DNA from: Emergomyces orientalis
Lineage: Eukaryota; Ascomycota; Eurotiomycetes; Onygenales; Ajellomycetaceae
Direction of reading: 5' to 3'
NCBI GenBank assembly: GCA_002110485.1
Contig: MOWL01000025.1
Coordinates: 744,001-808,000, forward strand
Length of the DNA stretch: 64,000 bases
In this document: piece after piece, positions 25,623-37,864 of the stretch
Layout: every line of letters starts with the position of its first letter
Numbering within the stretch: the first letter of the stretch is position 1
Position numbers and translations under genes: made by a program
The notes under the pieces: model-generated
What the model was told of the DNA's origin: nothing
What the model saw: only the letters and a program-made list of their open reading frames with translations
Database searches by the model: none

Positions 25623-26543
25623 CTACCAAGCAGTGTGTCCCCCATCAATAACCAATGAACCGCCCGTCATGAATTTACTCGCTTCGCTCAGTAGGAAGAT
25701 CGTCGCTCCGGTAAATTCTTCCGGCATTGCCAACCGTCCCAGCATATTCTCTGACTCCCACGTCTGCCTCAATCCCTCCACCTTTTCAAACGTTTGCTCC
25801 ACCATTGGCGTCAGAATATGCCCTGGACACAATGAATTAACTCTAATCCCCTTGGGGCCCCACTCCATCGCCAGGTTCCTCCCCAATTGAATAACCGCCG
25901 CCTTGGATGAGTTATACACTGGCGCATTAAGGCCCTTATTGGCCACAAGGCCGCTCATACTTGCCACCAGCACTATTGAGCCGGTGCACTCATACTCCAT
26001 CATCTGCCTCGCAACCGCCTGCGCTGTCATGAAGAGACCAGTGTAATTTATGTCCATCGTCTTTGTGACATCGTCAGGCGAGTAGTCGATTGCGTCGGTG
26101 AGTTGGAGGATACCAGCAGCTGCCACGAGGCCGTCAAGGCGCCGGTTGCGGGATGCGATTTTTCTGATGGATTCTTGTAGATGTTTTGAATCTCGCACGT
26201 CGAGGTGGTGGTAATGTAGGGAGCCAACGTGTTCACGGCCTGCGACGTCTTGGGCTGTCAAAAACTCGGGGTCGGGATCCCGGAGGCGGTCGAGGCAGTG
26301 GACTTGGTTGGGAAAATGCGATTAGTTATCCATGACCTACGCTTTTGTTGGGTAGAACAGATTAGGGGCTTATGACTATTCCAGATGCTCATTCTTTCTG
26401 CCCAGGTTGTACCACTCACCTTCTGCCCCCGCTTCGGTCATCGCTTCTGCCATGCAGAGTCCCAATCCTCTGCCACCTCCAGTGACAACATATACTTTAC
26501 CCCTGAGGCTGAATTGGCATTCTGGGAGGTTGGTAGGTGCCAT
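25623..26543 (-). CDS. Short-chain dehydrogenase/reductase (SDR)
   Basis: An NAD(P)-dependent oxidoreductase of the classical SDR fold. Exon 1 (26420-26543) and exon 2 (25623-26302) join in phase to 267 residues. The cofactor motif TGGGRGLG is at residues 21-28, a DVRD adenine-ring motif follows the third strand, and the N-A-G element reads AAAG. The catalytic Ser lies in VLVASMSG (about 156-158) and the Tyr/Lys pair in YNSSK (171-175). After it come PGHILTPM and the C-terminal FMTGGSLVIDGGHTAW. It resembles fungal sugar/polyol reductases (sorbose reductase or arabinitol dehydrogenase type), but the substrate cannot be read from sequence. The exact ATG is chosen because it puts the Rossmann motif at the normal distance. 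Confidence 0.92.
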
Positions 26544-27786
26544 TTTTTCTGGGTTTATTGGGGTACTGTGACAGGGTTGGTGAGTTTAATTGTAAAAAGA
26601 ATGGATATTATGATTTTCAATTATCAGTTATTGTACGCTACGGCCCAAAGATAAAGGGCAAACGAACACACACTCCTTTATACATTGGTAGATTATTCCC
26701 AAGTACGCATATAAAGAATGAGGAGAAAAAGCGGGACGTATCAACCCCCGTCCAACAATGCCTGATTCAATCAAGGAACGCAAAAAGATACGACGCTATG
26801 ATTGAGCAAGCGATGGGTTGAGTGGGTACGGCTTGACGTTATCTCGTTCATCATGTCAGAAGGGAGCTGATCATCCCTTGATCTATGCTGGATGCTCCAA
26901 AAAACAAAAAATGGAGAAATTTGTCCCAAAGTTGGACGGGCAGCCGTACATATATGTGACATATGTCTCGTTGATGAGCAATTACATAATACGACATAGC
27001 TGCTAGGCGTCTTAAAGGGCTGCGATGCCAGTTTTGTTTGATGTTGTGATCAGTGTAGCTGATGTTAGATTGGATGCATGACGTCACATCCGTGGTGGCA
27101 TGGGCGCAAATTATGTAGAATTATGACATTACCCACCTAGCCAGTGTCTGCATAAGTAGCTACTCCGTGCATACATTCATACGAAATGCTGTAGGCTCCA
27201 AGGCATCGATTTAGATACATCTGCGATATCATGATAAGATCGATAAGATCTGTTCTGGGGAAGATTCTGTTGCCCAGTGTAACGGCACGGCAGGGCCCCC
27301 AAGGGCACACCCATTCGGCTTGAGAGTAGAAAAAGTATCGTTCTTTTAGAAGATATTCGTCAAACAACTTCAAAATGCTGGTTATATTTCTGATACTATT
27401 GCCATAAACTTTTTTTAATAAAAAATATATAAAAAAAAAACTAACTAAACCCTGTCGTAGTCTGACCTGATCAGGACGTGACCCAGCAAAATCTGCTGGG
27501 AGCTGCGATAGACTGTGTTGTTAATGTCTGGATCGCTACAATTTTGGTGGCGATAATTTTTCAAAAACAATTTTATAGAAAGAAGTTCCAAATTGGTAGA
27601 TTCCCTCGGTTTCTGTTTCTTCTGTTTTCATCATTCTCCTTCATGTTGGCTTTTGCGGTAAGCTTTGGGGGGGGAGGTCAAAAAAAGAATAACAAAATTT
27701 TCAGTGTCCAGTCTCGCCGAATTGTATACTCCCAAAATGTCAATCAACCCGGCTGCGGAAGCCTTCTCGGAAACAAGACATTCCAT
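26544..27786. other. Intergenic region, no gene recognised
   Basis: About 1.2 kb between two minus-strand genes. Only short non-family frames are present. An A/T-rich tract lies at about 27409-27445. Confidence 0.45.
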
Positions 27787-28412
27787 TCAAGGGAACCTGC
27801 GGAACATATCCCCAAGTTTATCGAGTGGCGCCATCATGAACCCAATCACGTTATCAAAGGCAGGCTTGTTGGGTCCGGCAGGGTGTGAACGCGTTGGTAC
27901 AAACATCTTCGTTCGCTTGAAGGATTCCGAAAGCTCTTCGTTGTCCTCATTGCTGATAACATTCTCAAGAGCCGGGAGGTCGTCCCCTTCTTCATCTTTC
28001 ATGTGCGTTGACAGATTGTCCATGAGAGAGTTGATTGTCGGCTCGAAGTTTGCATCTGTCGGCTTCATGGATTGGAACTCCATTAGCTGCTCTTTGGTCT
28101 ATTTTCTCGGTATTAGCATCCATTGTTACCCTTATTTTATCACATAGTGTGATCAAACGATAATTATCCCCTTTCCCATACCTTCTGATGCCTCTTGCGA
28201 TCCTTATCTACCCGTTCCTTACCATCTGCTAAATGCTTTTCCAACGCTGGGTACAGTAGCAGCTCCTCAGCTACAGAATGACGAGCCAACTCCCAAACAA
28301 ACTGGTTCTGAAACCTAGTTTTGATAATATCGTTATCGGCGTTGACTATCTGGTTATGGAAAATCTCTAGCTCCCTGTGGTCCTTTTGGACTGAATCCGA
28401 GATAGAAACCAT
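27787..28412 (-). CDS. Hemerythrin-like HHE-domain protein (copy 2)
   Basis: Paralogue of the gene at 12700-13386. Exon 1 (28182-28412) is 231 nt, exactly the length of exon 1 in copy 1, and exon 2 is 27787-28098. The intron interrupts at the same codon (after DRKRHQK versus DREEHQI), giving 180 residues. HHE features: KDHRELEIFHNQI, WELARHSVAEELLLYPALE, STHMKDEEGDDL, then FVPTRSHPAGPNKPAFD, the same tail block as copy 1. The reading frame continues upstream to an ATG at 28481. That longer form would add 23 mostly hydrophobic residues (a possible targeting or anchor segment). I favour 28412 because it aligns with copy 1. Confidence 0.87.
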
Positions 28413-28806
28413 GGCGGCGGCAGTAGCGGCAGATAGAAGTTGGATAATAACTGAGAGGCTGAAACGGTTTGCAGTGATCACCGCTTGTGAGAATTTTCAG
28501 TCGACAAATGCGATCGCCAGCTGTAGTGTGTCAATGATGCGCTATGAAAATTCACGGAAAATGCTGGCTTTTGAGACTGTGGGCTTGATGTCATTATTAA
28601 TAGACACAAATTTAATAGTTGTCAGCTGCTGGGGGTGATGTAACAATAAGCTTTGAGATATTTGTGGCCGTCTCTTGATGATGCAATGGTGAGCTTATAC
28701 TTTATGGCAACACAAAAAAGCAGCATTATTATCAAATTTAACGATATATGTCTGTATGCTGTAGCTGATTAGCGGGCAATTGATTAACACCGCTTCCCCT
28801 TCAGTA

Positions 28807-29359
28807 TTATGCCATATACAACTCGCGAGTAAAATACCCCATTCCATCTTCATGTTGGGCATGGATTTCTGCTGCTGCTTTCGCCCATGGACCGTTAATC
28901 TCAGGGCAATGTATGCACTAAAATGAGTTAGTTATAGAAGCTCGGAACGTATACAAGATTGGCGGGCTCATCCCACCAGTATTGTCAAAGGCTACCGACA
29001 TATTTTGTGAGAATAGCATGAAGGTGAAATCCTGTCTTCGCTCTGCTTCTGGCCCTTGCCTGAGCAACCAATCTTGCTTTTCGATATCTAGCGCGATTAT
29101 GAGCGGTACGGATGAGGCTCAGACGGGGTTGGCATCCCCAGTCGAGATTCCTGGACGTTGTTTATTGTCGGCATTCCTTTGAAATCCTGCACATTTTGCA
29201 TCGATTTATTGCGTTGGATGGCGGCTTTCCTGGGTTTCCTTCGCGTTGCTTGCAAACGTTTAATTCACGGCATAACCGACAAACAGCTCCCACCGAATCT
29301 AACGTAGTTTTCGCATACCCTCCGTTGTCATAGCAGTGGACATTGCGCACGATGCGCAT
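28807..29359 (-). other. Possible small cysteine-rich gene or gene relic
   Basis: A minus-strand frame from 29359 to 29162 encodes a 65-residue cysteine-rich peptide (contains HCYDNGGYAK, AVCRLCREL, RCKMCRISKEC). Downstream on the same strand lies WWDEPANL, which a very short (37 nt) GT-AG intron with a CTAAC site could join to CIHCPEINGPWAKAAAEI and ELYMA before a stop at 28807. An in-frame TGA lies just before WWDEPANL, so either more introns exist or this is a relic. No family is recognised and no signal peptide is seen. Confidence 0.28.
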
Positions 29360-30202
29360 AGGTCTGGTGATGGCATTCCTGTCTCCAGGGGTAGAACCCG
29401 TTTAGTATTGCTGTAGCGTCTGTATGCCATTAATTGTCCTCAGGATATTTATCCTCACTACCTTCAACCCCAACCCGGGCATGCCCATCTCTATCGCCAA
29501 TTCAAACAAAGCGATGTGTGATATGGATCCGAAACAGGCTCGTCGTTCGTCTGAAGATCCCACTTGGCCATATAGATGAATAAACTACCAATATTCATAT
29601 CACGTGATTTTCGACCTTTTAGATAATCCAAATCTCCAAGTTCAAGGCTTCATAGTAGACTCTAACTATATACTATATAATTTTTTTTAAACAAAAGATA
29701 TTTCAATGTTATTAATCAATTGATGAAACGACTATAAATAGAGGGATAAATAAATAAATACAGAGCGGTCGGGCGGAGAGCCTCGGAATCGCACTCTGCT
29801 CCAAATTGGCATGCTGTCAAACCAGCCAAACAGTGCAAATAAAGGCCACCGTACATCATACCAGCACTAACACCACCAACTCTCCCGGCCTTGCTTCAAG
29901 CAACTCCGACGCCATCGTCACCTGAAGCCACGTCGACCCCATCTTTTCATTCAACTCTACCACATCTGTTCTGTGCCTACAAGGGTCAATGTGCATCGTA
30001 CATATTTCCGGTTGATTGCGAAATCCGTAAGAACTCGAAATTCCCCTGGTAACCGGTCCCTGATAAGCTTGGGTATTGACAATACGGAGAGATCCACTAG
30101 ACCTCATCTCCTCGTCCCGCACCCACATTTTGCTACAACATACGAGGATTCAAGTGTTATCGCGACTCCCTATAACATCCCGCACTAGTTCCTACGTTTG
30201 CG
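29360..30202. other. Intergenic region and SEC24 promoter
   Basis: About 0.8 kb with an AT-rich stretch around 29660-29760, then C/A-rich sequence that is probably the SEC24 leader. No gene seen. Confidence 0.45.
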
Positions 30203-33116
30203 ATGGCTGCACCACAGGGAGGCTTTCCTCCTGGAGGCCACCCCCAAAATGAATATGGTCAGCAACATTATGCTGAGGAACAACAGGGAGCTGCAGGCTC
30301 TCCAACTCCGGCCGACCCATCAACCCACGAACCAGGTCCTCATGGAGGTAAAAAGAAAAGAGCATATGCTGGCCAGGCTTATGAGTTTGGGGCTGGTCCA
30401 AATGCCGCCTTAGGAGGGCAGTTACAAGGGGGTGGAGCGTATGGCGGATATCCCGCACCACAACAACCGCAAGGTTATCAACAACAAGGTGGTTACGGAG
30501 CAGAGCCAGCTCAAATGGCTCCTCAGATGGTTGGCCAGCCGGAACCCGTTGGAGGATATCAAGCTCCAGTCGATCCCTATCCGTCACAGCCTGTCAATAT
30601 GGGACAAGTAACCCAACAGATGGGACAGATGAGCATGGGCGGCCAGCCGGCAGGGCAGCAAATGCCGGTGCAAAGAGGTGCCCCGCTCAATACGTTATAT
30701 CCTACGGACCTTCTTACACAACCATTCAACGTTGCTGAACTGGACTATCCTCCTCCACCCATTGTTTTGCCCCCCAATGTGAGTGGACTTGCTCTGTAAA
30801 TCATCCAGTTTTCGGGCTAACAAGTACAAGACCAGCGTCACCCCTTCTCCAACCGCGAACTGTCCTCCAAAATATGTGCGCTCTACTCTGAATGCTGTGC
30901 CAACCACGCATTCTCTGTTAAAGAAGTCTCGTCTACCATTTGCCTTGGTTATCCAGCCTTACGCGTCACTCCACGACGCTGAAGACCCGGTCCCCATCGT
31001 GTCTGACCAAGTAATTTCTCGATGCCGACGATGTCGTTCCTATATCAACCCCTTCGTGACGTTTCTTGATCACGGCCATCGCTGGCGGTGCAACATGTGC
31101 AGCCTTACTAATGACGTTCCTCAAGCATTCGACTGGGACGCAGCCTCGCAGAAGGCGCTTGATAGATGGCAAAGACCTGATCTTAACCATGCTATTGTGG
31201 AATTTGTGGCACCCCAAGAATATATGGTCCGACCACCACAGCCCCTCGTGTACTTGTTTTTGATTGATGTCAGTTTCGCATCTGTCACTAGTGGGCTCTT
31301 GGCCACCAGTGCACGCTGCATCCGTGAAAGCCTTGATAGAATACCCAACGCAGATCGCCGAACCAGGCTTGGTTTTGTTGCTGTGGATTCCAGCCTCCAT
31401 TACTTCACTATACCAAGAGATGGTTCGGAGAATTCAGATCCGGGGATGTTGGTTGTCAGCGACTTGGATGAACCCTTCCTCCCGATTCCGGGAGATTTGT
31501 TGGTCACTCTCACTGAATGCCGCGAAAACATTGAGCTGTTCCTGGATAAACTGCAAGAAATGTTCCAAAATACGCAAAACAACGGATCATGCATGGGTTC
31601 GGCCCTTCGAGCTGGCCATAAGCTCATCGGGCCTGTCGGTGGAAAGATGACAGTATTGACAGCGTCACTCCCTAACATGGGTTTCGGAAGCCTTGAACTG
31701 AGAGAGGATAAGAAAACGCTTGGAACTAGCAAGGAGAGCTCTTTGCTCCAGCCCGGTAACAGCTTTTACAAGAGCTTTGCTGTCGAGTGTTCCAAACAGC
31801 AGATTTCCGTGGACATGTTCCTATTTTCTTCGCAATATCAGGATGTGGCATCACTTAGCAATCTCCCCAGATACACCGGTGGCCAAACATACTTTTACCC
31901 TGGCTGGAATGCGGCCCGAAGCGAAGATGCAATCAAGTTTGCCAAGGAGTTCTCCGACTATCTTTCAGCGGAAATCGGCCTGGAAGCTGTCTTGCGTGTC
32001 CGCGCCACGACCGGTTTGAGAATGAGCACATTTTACGGTAATTTCTTCAACAGAAGCTCAGATCTCTGCGCCTTCCCTGCTTTCCCCCGTGACCAAGCAT
32101 ATGTTGTAGAGGTAGCCATCGATGAAACCGTCACGAAACCAATCATTTGCTTGCAGACTGCCGTCCTTCATACAACCTGCAATGGAGAACGAAGGATTAG
32201 AGTTCTTACATTGGCCCTGCCTACGACACAGTCACTTGCAGATGTCTATGCCTCAGCAGATCAATCGGCGATCGCCACTTACTTCAGCCACAAAGCAGTT
32301 GAACGTACGCTTGGTAGTGGTCTTGAACAAGCCCGGGATGCACTTCAAGCCAAAATTGTAGAGCTATTGTCAACTTATAGAAAGGAGCTTGCGGGCGGAA
32401 GTGTTGGTGGTGGAGGGTTGCAATTCCCCGCCAATCTACGGGGGTTGCCGGTTCTATTCCTGGCACTAATGAAAAATGTAAAAACGAATACACTTCCCCC
32501 TATTGCAACAACGAATCATGAACTAACTAAACATCGATAGATCGGCCTCCGAAAATCTGCTCAGATCCCGACAGATATGCGATCGGCTGCCCTTTGCCTT
32601 CTTTCAACTCTGCCACTCCCTCTTCTTATCCAGTACATTTATCCGAAACTATACTCACTTCATGATATGCCTGACGATGCTGGCATACCCGACGAGAAGA
32701 CCGGAGAAATCACCCTGCCACCCCCCTGTAACCTATCGTCCGAGCGTCTCGTGCCCTATGGCCTCTACCTCATCGACGACGGCCAGACCCAATTCCTCTG
32801 GGTCGGCCGCGACACTGTTCCACAGCTGCTCTTGGATGTCTTTGACGTCGCCGATAGGACGCAGCTGAAGGTCGGGAAGCAATTCCTACCGGAGCTAGAG
32901 AACGATTTCAACGAGCGGGTACGCGCCGTTGTGCAGAAGAGTCGCGATAAGCAGTCTCGTGGCGTTGGAAGCATTATTGTCCCCCACCTTTATGTTGTGA
33001 AGGAGGATGGGGAGCCCGGGTTGCGACTTTGGGCACAGACCATGTTGGTTGAGGATCGGGCTGACCAGGGAGTCAGTTTGCCGCAATGGATGGGATCGTT
33101 GCGGGAGAAGGTATGA
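30203..33116 (+). CDS. SEC24: COPII coat cargo-adaptor subunit Sec24
   Basis: Sec24 pairs with Sec23 in the inner COPII coat and selects cargo at ER exit sites. Exons 30203-30778, 30831-32477, 32541-33116 give 932 residues, the normal size. The first about 190 residues are Gly/Gln/Pro-rich disordered sequence. Then come TSVTPSPTANCPPKYVRSTL, a zinc finger with Cys at about 257, 260, 279 and 282 (CRRC and CNMC), the trunk/von Willebrand-like domain (YLFLIDVSFASV), the helical domain, and the gelsolin-like domain (YGLYLIDDGQTQFLWVGRD) near the C-terminus. The frame stops with GTATGA at 33116. Because this is also a good 5' splice site, an alternative end exists: splicing to the acceptor at 33221-33224 would add a four-codon last exon at 33225-33236 (VLV*). 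Confidence 0.95.
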
Positions 33117-33830
33117 CCTTGATTTTCTTGGTCCTACCCTATCATGCATAGGGTTGCTTGGCAAACTTGTCTTCTTCCTTGTTGTTATTGTTCTTGTGTT
33201 TGGTTTTCTTTCTTCTTTTCGTAGGTTCTTGTTTAGCTAACGGGTGACATTTTTCGGAACTACAGATCATACAGTGACGAAAATGAGAGTATGATTGATA
33301 ATCTTGTACCTTGTCTTAGAGAAAAAAGAATTACCCCGTCCCGTCGCCATATCCTCCAGGCTAATTAATCAAAATCATATTTCGCTCCTTCGAAATACAA
33401 ATATTCTTTTTTTTTTCGGTCTTTTTTTGCTTCCTCCTCCTTTCCCACTTCTGCCACCAAGCAAATAATCCGGCCCTAACTATTTAAAGAAGGAAAAAGC
33501 AGACCAGATGAATAAATTTAAGCAGCCGATATAACATGCTCCCAAGATGGAAAAGAAAACCAGAGAGAATTTCCACAATTCAAAGTAAAAATTTTCAATC
33601 CTGCAGATATTCGTGCCATCAACGTATATTATTATATGCCATTTAGTATCTAGGAAATGTTTTCTTTCATATCTGGTCTAAAATGAAGACAAATCTGAAA
33701 AGCAATAAAGGATCCATCCGTGAGGAACACTTAATTTGCGAAAGGGGTATGTATGTATGTATATAAAGAAGAGAAATCGACAGCGGAAACAAACGAGAGA
33801 ATAGAGAAAGAAAAAATATATTAAAAATTT
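33117..33830. other. 3' flank of SEC24, T-rich spacer
   Basis: About 0.7 kb with CT/T-rich tracts and a short GTAT repeat at about 33749-33764. No protein gene seen. Confidence 0.5.
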
Positions 33831-33932
33831 GGGTCTTGCCGCGACTCGAACGCGGGGCCTCTCGCATATCAGATTAAGTGCACTTAATCGGGCAAACCCG
33901 AAGCGAGAATCATACCACTAGACCACAAGACC
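33831..33932 (-). tRNA. tRNA-Pro, anticodon CGG, with 30-nt intron
   Basis: The minus strand folds as a complete tRNA. The acceptor stem is GGTCTTG with CAAGACC plus discriminator C. An A-box-like TGGTCTAGTGG, anticodon stem CTCGC/GCGAG and B-box GTTCGAGTC are present. The anticodon loop reads TT-CGG-G, then 30 nt of intron starting one base after the anticodon (canonical position 37/38), then the final loop T. Without the intron the tRNA is 72 nt, as usual for fungal tRNA-Pro. The intron pairs with the anticodon region (CGGG with CCCG) and contains the perfect 18-nt palindrome GATTAAGTGCACTTAATC. A T-rich tract follows the 3' end as a Pol III terminator. Confidence 0.93.
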
Positions 33933-36900
33933 ATGTTATTGCTCACTGGACACACCCTCCTTTCTTATCCCTCTACCTATATTTTTTTCCTAAACCCAAC
34001 CTCAGTAGAGAGCACCCCTTTCCTGTGCAGTTTATATTTATACAGATAATTTATGTATGTCTGTGCTCCCAGATATACCCTGATTCTTTTCTCTCTTCCG
34101 TTACCTATCTATTCAGGATATTAGTAAATCGTGGCCGCTTCATCTCTCCGTTAACAACCCAACAGTATATCCACCTAATTCTGATAGTTCCTCCTCAAAG
34201 CCCTCATCTCGTCTTCTATGAATTGCAACATCTCCTCGACCTAATTGCTTATCCCTCTGTCGATCCTCTGCTATAATGCTTGCTAACTCCCCCTCGAACC
34301 GGCCGATAAATCCTCTCTGTTTTGGCTTCATCTTCACCCAAATTTTCTCTTCTTGTTCTCGGCTTCCCCGCATTGAACAACAGGGGATCCGGCGCGAGGT
34401 GGTATCTCCTCATTTTGTAGGGCATCGTTGAAGGTTATCCTTACGACTCTCCTCGCATGTGTCTGATTTACCAGCAGAATCGGAAGCTCTTTTCTTTTAG
34501 TCAGTGAGGCATCAAATGAGAATATGAGCATGTTCAGTGCCATAACGGGTCAGCGCAAATGTAGATTGAAAACCAATCCGATGGGGCTGGTCTGGACAGC
34601 ATCATATATACAGCCCCTGGACGTGGTTTCAAAATAAGTTATAATCAATTGGCAATCATTTAAGCATACGTATGTATTAGTGTTTAGCCGAGGCGTAGAT
34701 TTGGCGCACGTATAGATATCTAACACAGTAGAGTTTTTTTCCACGACTGATCAGAGTTTTGAACGTAAAAATAGGACGAAGGAAGATTACATATAACATG
34801 GGGCGGACCAGTGGCTGCGACGGCCAGAAGAAACCCGGCCCGTACACATAACAGCTTAAAATAGGAATCTAGGAGATTGGGGGGCAACGGAGGTTGCTGC
34901 AAGAGCTGCTAGAATATTCGAAGGGGTAAGTTAAAACGCATGGCCCATTAACCTCGGTGATTTATATTTGGCGCCCTGTTTCGTTTTTTTAAGCTGTCAA
35001 GCATTCGGACTGATGGATGATAAACTGTGGACGTTGGTTGCGAAAGTTGAGTTAGAAAGAAAAGTTTTTAATTTGTCGTCAGTGTATTTGAAATCGTTAG
35101 AATGTTTCTTGAGCTCTTGAGCTGGTGCATATTCCGGGATCTCCGGCGGGGTTTATCTAATACATCAAATGTTCGAAAAATATTGAAGAACTTTTCCCCG
35201 TTTCTTCTTTTCTCTGCAGATTGCGTCTCGACACACGCAGATATGTAGGATTACGTTCAGAGAAAGTGTCAGTGGGAAAAGTATGGACAAGGTCTGACAG
35301 AGAGATTGAGAAAAAGGGACAAATGGATTGAAAGATTATGAGTGGTTAAATCCAACTGTTCAATTCCAAACTTTTGTTCATTCCCTTCAAACCCTTCTCA
35401 CCTGACCCTTGTTGCAAATGGAAGTTTCAGATTCGGAAGAAAGTTCCTCAAACTTTCCAACCTGCTCTCGAACCCGAGGACGAGATTGGTGGGATAGACA
35501 ATCGACCCTGTCTTATGTCAAGTTCTAGTTCTCCCTGCACCATATCATTAAAGCCACCCAGTGGGGGTATCCTCGATCATTGGGGAGATGAAAAAATCGG
35601 TCTATTCTTTGGGGGAAACTGCCAATGTTATAGAAACATTTTCCTGGAGGATGTGATATCGGGGCGGAAGGGCTTCGACATGATATTAATGGCGAGTCCC
35701 TAGCTCGGTAGTTTGTTAGTAAGAACTTATTTCGAAGCCCATTTTAAGTATCCCCCCCCCTGTTTGAACCCAGACATTGATGCTCGTGCATCCAATCTCG
35801 ATTGACCATGCTCCTCCAGTGGCCTCTGGGATCAGCGATTGGGCCAACTGCTTCTGCTTCTGTTTCAGCATCTCACCCCCCGAAACCCGCCTAGCTCGCG
35901 GGCTGATCCACGGGTCAAATAGAGAAGTAGAACAGCCGCCCTATTCTTCTCGTTTTTATTTTTAAATAAATATTAAAAATATCGGGCACAAGCAGCCACA
36001 ATCAGCTAGTAGGAAATTAGGAGATTGGGGGGGGGGGGGGTGGGCAAAGCAGGCTAACAGGTGTGATCAAGCATGGTTTGTGGGATGGAGCATGGCCCGG
36101 GGTCATCCAGCCCGCCAGTAAGTTTGCCCGTTTGGTACTATTATTCGTGTCCTGCAGGTGTCCTTTTCTCTCTTCAGATAAAACGGCGTAGTCTATTGAG
36201 GACTGCATTGGGGCTGGTGTGGTGTGTCTGGTGTGCTTTGGTGTGGGAGGATGCCCACAGTGCTGCTGCCCCACCACTTCTAGCCGCCCGCCCGCCGCCG
36301 CTCTCAAGCACATCTCCTGTTGCTGTTTCATTATTTTCTTGCCTTGGACTTAGACTTGGATTGATTTTCTAGAGGAAGATGCCCGTTTAGTATACTTTCT
36401 GCTGCGCGCTGCCATCGTCAGGTTTGGTTTTGGTGGATATAATCCCCTCGATCTTTAATTGCATATGCGACCTTCTCCAGACCGCCGCATCATCGTCATC
36501 AACCTCCATCGTTCACTAGTTAATTGTGAGTTAATTGTGACAGGGCTATCACTACAGATTACAGTCTAGTTAACTATGCCGCGCCATTAGTTGGGCCTAT
36601 TTTCCCTCCAAGACTGGCCGAATCGAGTATTCCTCGTGCAATATCAAACCAGGCAGAGCAACACAGTCAGGTATGGATGACATGAAACATTTCCTCACTG
36701 TCCCTCCTGTCCTCATCCCCCTCATCGCAATATCACCAGCCACCCCATCGCCTGGACAGGGTGAATCTCTTTTATTCCTTCACGACCTTAATATCTAACA
36801 CAAAAGGGCACTAACAAATGCGATAGTTCTCCAGGCCCGCGCATTCACCTCATCTCTTCGTTCAGGATCGGCTTTTCCACCCCTCTCTTGATCGATTCCC

Positions 36901-37864
36901 TCCTCCTTCCCGGACTTCCTTAAAAACACTCGATCCCACGTTTTTCTCCCACGGTAAAACCCAAACTCGACCCATACATATCTATCTGGGTTACATACCA
37001 TACCATAACTGAAAAGTTTCACCACGCCCTCTATTCCGGCAGAAACCGATAAACCACCCCTCCAGTTTTAGCAATTTTTTGTCCTCGTAACTATCACACA
37101 TCCTCTCAGGAACTATTCCTGTTTGATAATCTATTCACACTTGAACAAAGTCCTAAGCTACCAGAGCATTGAGCTTGATCTCAATTCATTCCAAGTAGAC
37201 TGCAGACAGGAGACCACAAACCTTTCTTCAGGAGGAACAGAGAACCGGCAGAGCTGTTGTGTTGACCCTGTGTGAGCAAGTGTAAGATGGTTCTTCTCCC
37301 AATTATCCATTCACCCTCAAGATCACCCCTTAATCTGTGCTGTCATGTTTGGAGCACTTCATTGTCAATGCCAAAATTCTTTCAGTTATCTTTTCTTTGA
37401 TTTTTTCTCCCTTGCTGCCATGTGCTTTGTTCTTCGAACCTCCTCTTCTCCCAATCTTTCTTTTAGCTCTGCACACGGCTATTTCGCAATATGAATCAGC
37501 CACGGCGGAGCTTGTGGACCCCGCAGTGGCTAAACAAGTACATCCAATGCCTTGTGGCGCGTTTGAAGACTATATTTGGGGCAAGTTCCCATTGTCCCAT
37601 GCATAGACTCGCCGTAATTGTTTTTCTTTGCCCTCGGTTTCAGTCTTCGCAGTATCCCCACCCACATGAAGCTCTGCTACCATTGTTTAACGTTACCCCG
37701 TGATTTGTCACCATGAAATTCTTGATCTACCCGCTCGATGTCATATTTTGTATTGTCTTTTGCTGACGCATTTCCGAACTTGCTGTCTCCTTCGTTTACA
37801 TACTCTCCTTTCGTCGCAATTCCGATCGCTAATCTACTAAATTTAGTCATCGGGATCTAGCACC
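33933..37864. other. 3.9-kb region without a recognised gene, upstream of the MAP kinase
   Basis: Unusually long spacer. It contains a run of 12-13 G at about 36027-36040, CT-rich stretches from 36.7 to 37.8 kb, and only short open frames. Two overlapping minus-strand frames at 34140-34543 are charged and protein-like (for example RRVVRITFNDALQNEE, then FIGRFEGELASII in another frame) but do not join by splicing. The last about 1 kb probably holds the promoter and a long, possibly intron-containing, leader of the kinase gene. Confidence 0.45.

Noticed and set aside
34280..34310. GGTTCGAGG on the minus strand as a tRNA B-box
   Set aside because: Flanks do not form a cloverleaf and no A-box is present.
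34140..34543. Two overlapping charged minus-strand frames resembling a small gene
   Set aside because: They lie in different frames with no GT-AG intron that could connect them, and neither matches a family I know.
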